6,725 nt of DNA from an uncultured Clostridia bacterium (GTDB taxonomy: Bacteria > Bacillota > Clostridia > Lachnospirales > Anaerotignaceae). The notes under the pieces were generated by a model, which was not told where the DNA came from, made no database searches, and saw only the letters and a program-made list of their open reading frames with translations. Both the position numbers and the translations under genes were made by a program. Shown piece by piece: positions 4,630-6,725 of the stretch (position 1 is the first letter of the stretch; each line of letters begins with the position of its first letter). The stretch covers positions 1 to 6,725 of the forward strand of contig CATZIM010000100.1 in the NCBI GenBank assembly GCA_958420075.1. Reading direction: 5' to 3'.

Positions 4630-5703
4630 TTATTCCGCACCCAGCAATACTGCCGCCAGAATTTCCGCCAGAGGTTCCATGGCGTTATGTACTTCTTCTT
4701 TGGTATTGGTCTGGGCACCCACTTCAATGAGGGTAGACCGTGGCAGCATGTGCAGGCTGAAGCGATAGGCATTGAGATAGATTTTCCGATTGAAGTCGGG
4801 AAATCTTGCCGCTGACTGGGTCTGCATCTGCAAACTGAATGCCAGATTATCGGAAACATAAGGGTTATCCAGCCCGGGTGTGGGCACTGCCTGCCCATTC
4901 TGATTCAAACGGCACAGCCCATTGAAAAACATGATTTTTGCTGTGGGTTTGCCATTGACTTCCGTCACCAGATGGGTACCTTCTGGAACGCCGTCCCGGT
5001 GCATGTCGATGCAGACCTGAATGGAAGGATTTTCCTCCAGAATCTTTCGGATATCCGGCTCCATACGTTCATAAGCCCCTGTGACCTGTCCTTTGCCATT
5101 GACCTGGTCGTACACCCCGTCATGGTGAAGAACTTCAATGCCGTACTTTTCTTCCAGCAGCTCCTTCAGATATTCCCCTGCCCCCCAGATACCTTCTTCC
5201 TTGCCTTTGCTCATATCGCTGTCTGCAAAGGCTTCGGAAATATGGGTATGGAAAATGAGCACTTTTGGACCATCCACATCTGTATCTATGGTGAAATCCT
5301 TCGCCAGCGCGTCATTGACGTTGATGTCCGTAGGCAGCAGCATGGTACGGGAATCGGTGGTGTAATAAGTTTTCTGGAGATAGGAAAAATCCTGCATGCG
5401 CTCCACTTCCTCCCGGGGCAGATAGGCTGCCGCCACCTGTTCTTCCTCTTTGAATTTCAGGTCATCGATGCCAAAAAGCCCCGTTTCTTTTGCGGGCTCC
5501 TCCTCCACTGTTTCCGTTTCTCCTGTGGTGTCTGCGCCTTCCTCTCCTGTGGGCTCCGCCGCCGATACTTGTCCCGGCAAAATCTCCCGCATGGCAAAAG
5601 CCGCGCCGCCCATGGGCCAGAGCACAGGCAGCGCCAGCAAAAACACACAAACGCCCAGCAGATTCCGGCGCAGGAGCCGTTTGTCCTTTTCTTTCTTCCC
5701 CAT
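4630..5703 (-). CDS. spoIIP: Stage II sporulation protein P (SpoIIP), peptidoglycan hydrolase of engulfment
   Basis: A 357-residue membrane-anchored cell wall hydrolase. In the known system SpoIIP works with SpoIID and SpoIIM (the DMP complex) in the mother cell, thinning septal peptidoglycan and driving membrane migration around the forespore. Residues 14-32 form an N-terminal hydrophobic helix after a basic MGKKEKDKRLLRR. A Glu/Thr-rich, probably disordered linker follows at about 50-75. The catalytic domain spans about 140-355 with family hallmarks: LIFHTHISEAF (149-159; H152 and E157), CIDMHRDG (231-238; H235) and LIEVGAQTNT (325-334; E327), which probably supply zinc ligands and the catalytic glutamate. 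I chose the ATG at 5703 because AAAGGAGG lies eight bases upstream; 20 extra in-frame residues beyond it have no such site. The gene is monocistronic between two terminators and not next to gpr, its common partner elsewhere. Confidence 0.95.
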   Translation of the reverse strand: MGKKEKDKRLLRRNLLGVCVFLLALPVLWPMGGAAFAMREILPGQVSAAEPTGEEGADTTGETETVEEEPAKETGLFGIDDLKFKEEEQVAAAYLPREEVERMQDFSYLQKTYYTTDSRTMLLPTDINVNDALAKDFTIDTDVDGPKVLIFHTHISEAFADSDMSKGKEEGIWGAGEYLKELLEEKYGIEVLHHDGVYDQVNGKGQVTGAYERMEPDIRKILEENPSIQVCIDMHRDGVPEGTHLVTEVNGKPTAKIMFFNGLCRLNQNGQAVPTPGLDNPYVSDNLAFSLQMQTQSAARFPDFNRKIYLNAYRFSLHMLPRSTLIEVGAQTNTKEEVHNAMEPLAEILAAVLLGAE

Positions 5704-5721
5704 GGGCGTAACCTCCTTTCG

Positions 5722-5744
5722 GTCTGCAAATAGTTTATGCAGAC
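5722..5744. repeat. Inverted repeat in the spoIIP leader/promoter
   Basis: GTCTGCA (5722-5728) and TGCAGAC (5738-5744) are perfect 7-base inverted arms around a 9-base centre. The repeat lies just upstream of the spoIIP ribosome binding site, and its centre coincides with a sigma-E-like -10 sequence. It could be an operator or a leader hairpin. It has no T-run, so it is not a terminator. Confidence 0.55.
5731..5739 (-). promoter_or_regulatory. Candidate sigma-E -10 element for spoIIP
   Basis: The minus-strand sequence CATAAACTA agrees with the sigma-E -10 consensus CATACAnTA at seven of eight defined positions. It lies about 28 bases before the spoIIP start, and spoIIP is a sigma-E target in B. 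subtilis. No convincing -35 is visible; the upstream TTCTATC region fits only loosely. Confidence 0.45.
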
Positions 5745-5761
5745 AAAAAAGAGGATAGAAC

Positions 5762-5795
5762 AAAAAAAGGAAATGCCGAAAGGCATTTCCTTTTT
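5762..5795. terminator. Terminator after the 130-residue protein gene
   Basis: A perfect 9-bp stem pairs 5769-5777 with 5782-5790 around a GAAA loop and is extended by flanking A and T runs. On the minus strand it ends in seven T (5768 down to 5762), directly after the stop codon of the 5799-6191 gene. The plus strand also has five T, but no plus-strand gene arrives here. It separates the polyamine unit from spoIIP. Confidence 0.9.
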
Positions 5796-5798
5796 CGT

Positions 5799-6191
5799 TC
5801 AGAAACTAATTTCTTTTTTATTAACGATGCTGAGATATTCCCCCATGCAGCAGCCCATGACCACCACATTACAGGTGAAATATTCCCAGTTTCCGTCTTT
5901 GTATTCCACAACCGCCCCGGAGAGGAAGCCATTCACTTTCCGCTTACTGTCCTCGGCGTTTGTCTTGGGAAAGAGGGAAACAAATTCCTCCAGCGTACCG
6001 GAAAAAGCGATTTCCTTTGGCAGCTGTGCGCCGCCGGTCATGAGCCAGCTTTCGATCTGACGGGCAGAGAGCATATGCCCCGCTTCCCCGCCGGCTGCCA
6101 GCCACGCTTTCTGGGCTTCTTCGCTGCCGGAAAGGCAGACCAGAATCTCTTTTCCTTCTTTACGCAGGATGTCCAAAGCATTCTGTAACAT
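5799..6191 (-). CDS. Hypothetical protein of 130 residues in an apparent operon with potD
   Basis: A 130-residue soluble protein without signal peptide or clear membrane helix. The N-terminal half is mixed helical and contains VCLSGSEEAQKAW (18-30) and GTLEEFVSLFP (65-75). The C-terminal half looks beta-rich, with GAVVEYKDGNWEYF (92-105) followed by a hydrophobic strand bearing VVMGCCMGEY (110-119). The adjacent cysteines C114 and C115, with C107 nearby, could bind metal or form disulfides, but no known motif fits. The start at 6191 is firm: AAGGAGGG lies six bases upstream. The gene begins 26 bases after the PotD-like stop with no hairpin between, so both are likely on one transcript, and it is closed by the terminator at 5762-5795. 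I do not recognise the family, and a link to polyamine transport is inferred only from position. Confidence 0.8.
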   Translation of the reverse strand: MLQNALDILRKEGKEILVCLSGSEEAQKAWLAAGGEAGHMLSARQIESWLMTGGAQLPKEIAFSGTLEEFVSLFPKTNAEDSKRKVNGFLSGAVVEYKDGNWEYFTCNVVVMGCCMGEYLSIVNKKEISF

Positions 6192-6217
6192 CCGTTTCCC
6201 TCCTTATCTTTTCTTCA

Positions 6218-6725
6218 TTACTTTGTTGCTTTTACTTTGATCCACAGTTCAGCCAGTTCTTTTTTCAGCACCTGGTTGTCTACGAAAACTTCGTCTTTTT
6301 CATAGCCAGAACGAGGCAGGTATGCTTCGTTATCTGCGAACAGGCCGCCTTCGCCGCTCAGTTCATCCAGAACTTCCTGGTTGGAAGAAGCATAGCCAAC
6401 GTATTCGCTGTTGCCCAGAGATGCTTCATATGTCAGCACGTAGTTGATGAATTCGTGTGCCAGTTTGGGGTTTTCTGCGTTTGCAGGGATAACCATGGCG
6501 TCGCTCCACAGGTTTGTACCTTCTGTAGGCATCCAGAAGCTCATGTCGGGGTTTTCTTCCAGAATGGTTGTTGCGTCACCGCTGTAAACAACTGCGATGT
6601 CTTTTGTGCCGTTGATCATGCCGTCGATAACTTCGTCTGTTACATAAACGGGTTCCATGGTGTTGTTCATATCCAGCAGCCACTGATAAGCTTCCTGGAT
6701 TTCATCCTGATTGTCTGTGTTCATG
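6218..6725 (-). CDS. potD: PotD-like spermidine/putrescine ABC transporter substrate-binding protein, C-terminal part
   Basis: The C-terminal 168 or so residues of a solute-binding protein; the frame is open at the right edge. The ATG near the edge is internal, since the sequence there (MNTDNQDEIQEAY) matches the mid-protein linker region of PotD, where N-T-x-x-x-x-E-I-x-x-A is typical. Visible hallmarks are the ligand-domain segment DIAVVYSGDA (approximately 42-51 of the visible part), MPTEGTNLWSDAMVIPANAENP (split strands and hinge, approximately 65-86), HEFINYVL and VGYASSN. These match the order in spermidine/putrescine-binding proteins that feed PotABC permeases; such proteins are extracytoplasmic lipoproteins in Firmicutes. 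The codon choice looks more uniform than in neighbouring genes (for example repeated GAA and AAC), suggesting high expression. The genes for the permease and ATPase would lie beyond the right edge. Confidence 0.9.
   Translation of the reverse strand, partial: MNTDNQDEIQEAYQWLLDMNNTMEPVYVTDEVIDGMINGTKDIAVVYSGDATTILEENPDMSFWMPTEGTNLWSDAMVIPANAENPKLAHEFINYVLTYEASLGNSEYVGYASSNQEVLDELSGEGGLFADNEAYLPRSGYEKDEVFVDNQVLKKELAELWIKVKATK

Noticed and set aside
4972..5733. A 253-residue plus-strand open frame
   Set aside because: It lies antisense inside spoIIP, which has clear catalytic motifs and a good start. The composition of the antisense frame is typical of a shadow.

Overview
The window looks like a chromosomal segment of a spore-forming, low-to-medium-GC Clostridia (Firmicutes), plausibly Lachnospiraceae-like. 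The reasons are a SpoIIP gene, a SigV/RsiV-type sigma/anti-sigma pair, strong AGGAGG-type ribosome binding sites, extended -10 promoters and tight hairpin-plus-T-run terminators. I see no tRNA, rRNA, CRISPR array, insertion sequence or phage gene. The species cannot be fixed from this sequence alone.

Layout, left to right. (1) 1-159, minus: the N-terminus of a lipoprotein running off the left edge, with its own extended -10 promoter at 201-229. (2) 284-2172, minus: a compact four-gene operon of mostly uncharacterised proteins. In transcription order it holds two tandem paralogous membrane-anchored proteins (1639-2172 and 1085-1624), a 63-residue two-helix membrane protein (882-1073) and a soluble protein with weak resemblance to the acetoacetate decarboxylase/DUF2071 group (284-877). 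At all three internal junctions the upstream stop codon touches or overlaps the next ribosome binding site. A promoter at 2237-2266 and a terminator at 240-282 bound the unit. (3) 2320-2976, minus: a monocistronic HAD phosphatase with a good promoter (3010-3038) and terminator (2292-2317). (4) 3175-4560, plus, divergent from the HAD gene: an ECF sigma factor and its membrane-bound RsiV-like anti-sigma factor, with a candidate autoregulatory ECF promoter at 3092-3118. (5) 4586-4627: a strong bidirectional terminator between convergent genes. (6) 4630-5703, minus: spoIIP, with a candidate sigma-E -10 element set inside an inverted repeat. (7) 5799-6725, minus: the C-terminal part of a PotD-like polyamine-binding protein followed, with no visible terminator, by an unrecognised 130-residue protein, closed by a terminator at 5762-5795.

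How the parts work together. The sigma/anti-sigma pair is a self-contained envelope-stress switch; by analogy to Bacillus subtilis SigV/RsiV it may sense lysozyme, although no oatA-like resistance gene is in view. SpoIIP belongs to the engulfment machinery of sporulation. PotD is the binding component of an ABC polyamine importer whose other genes would lie beyond the right edge. The paralog operon is the least explained part of the window and the best candidate for something undescribed.
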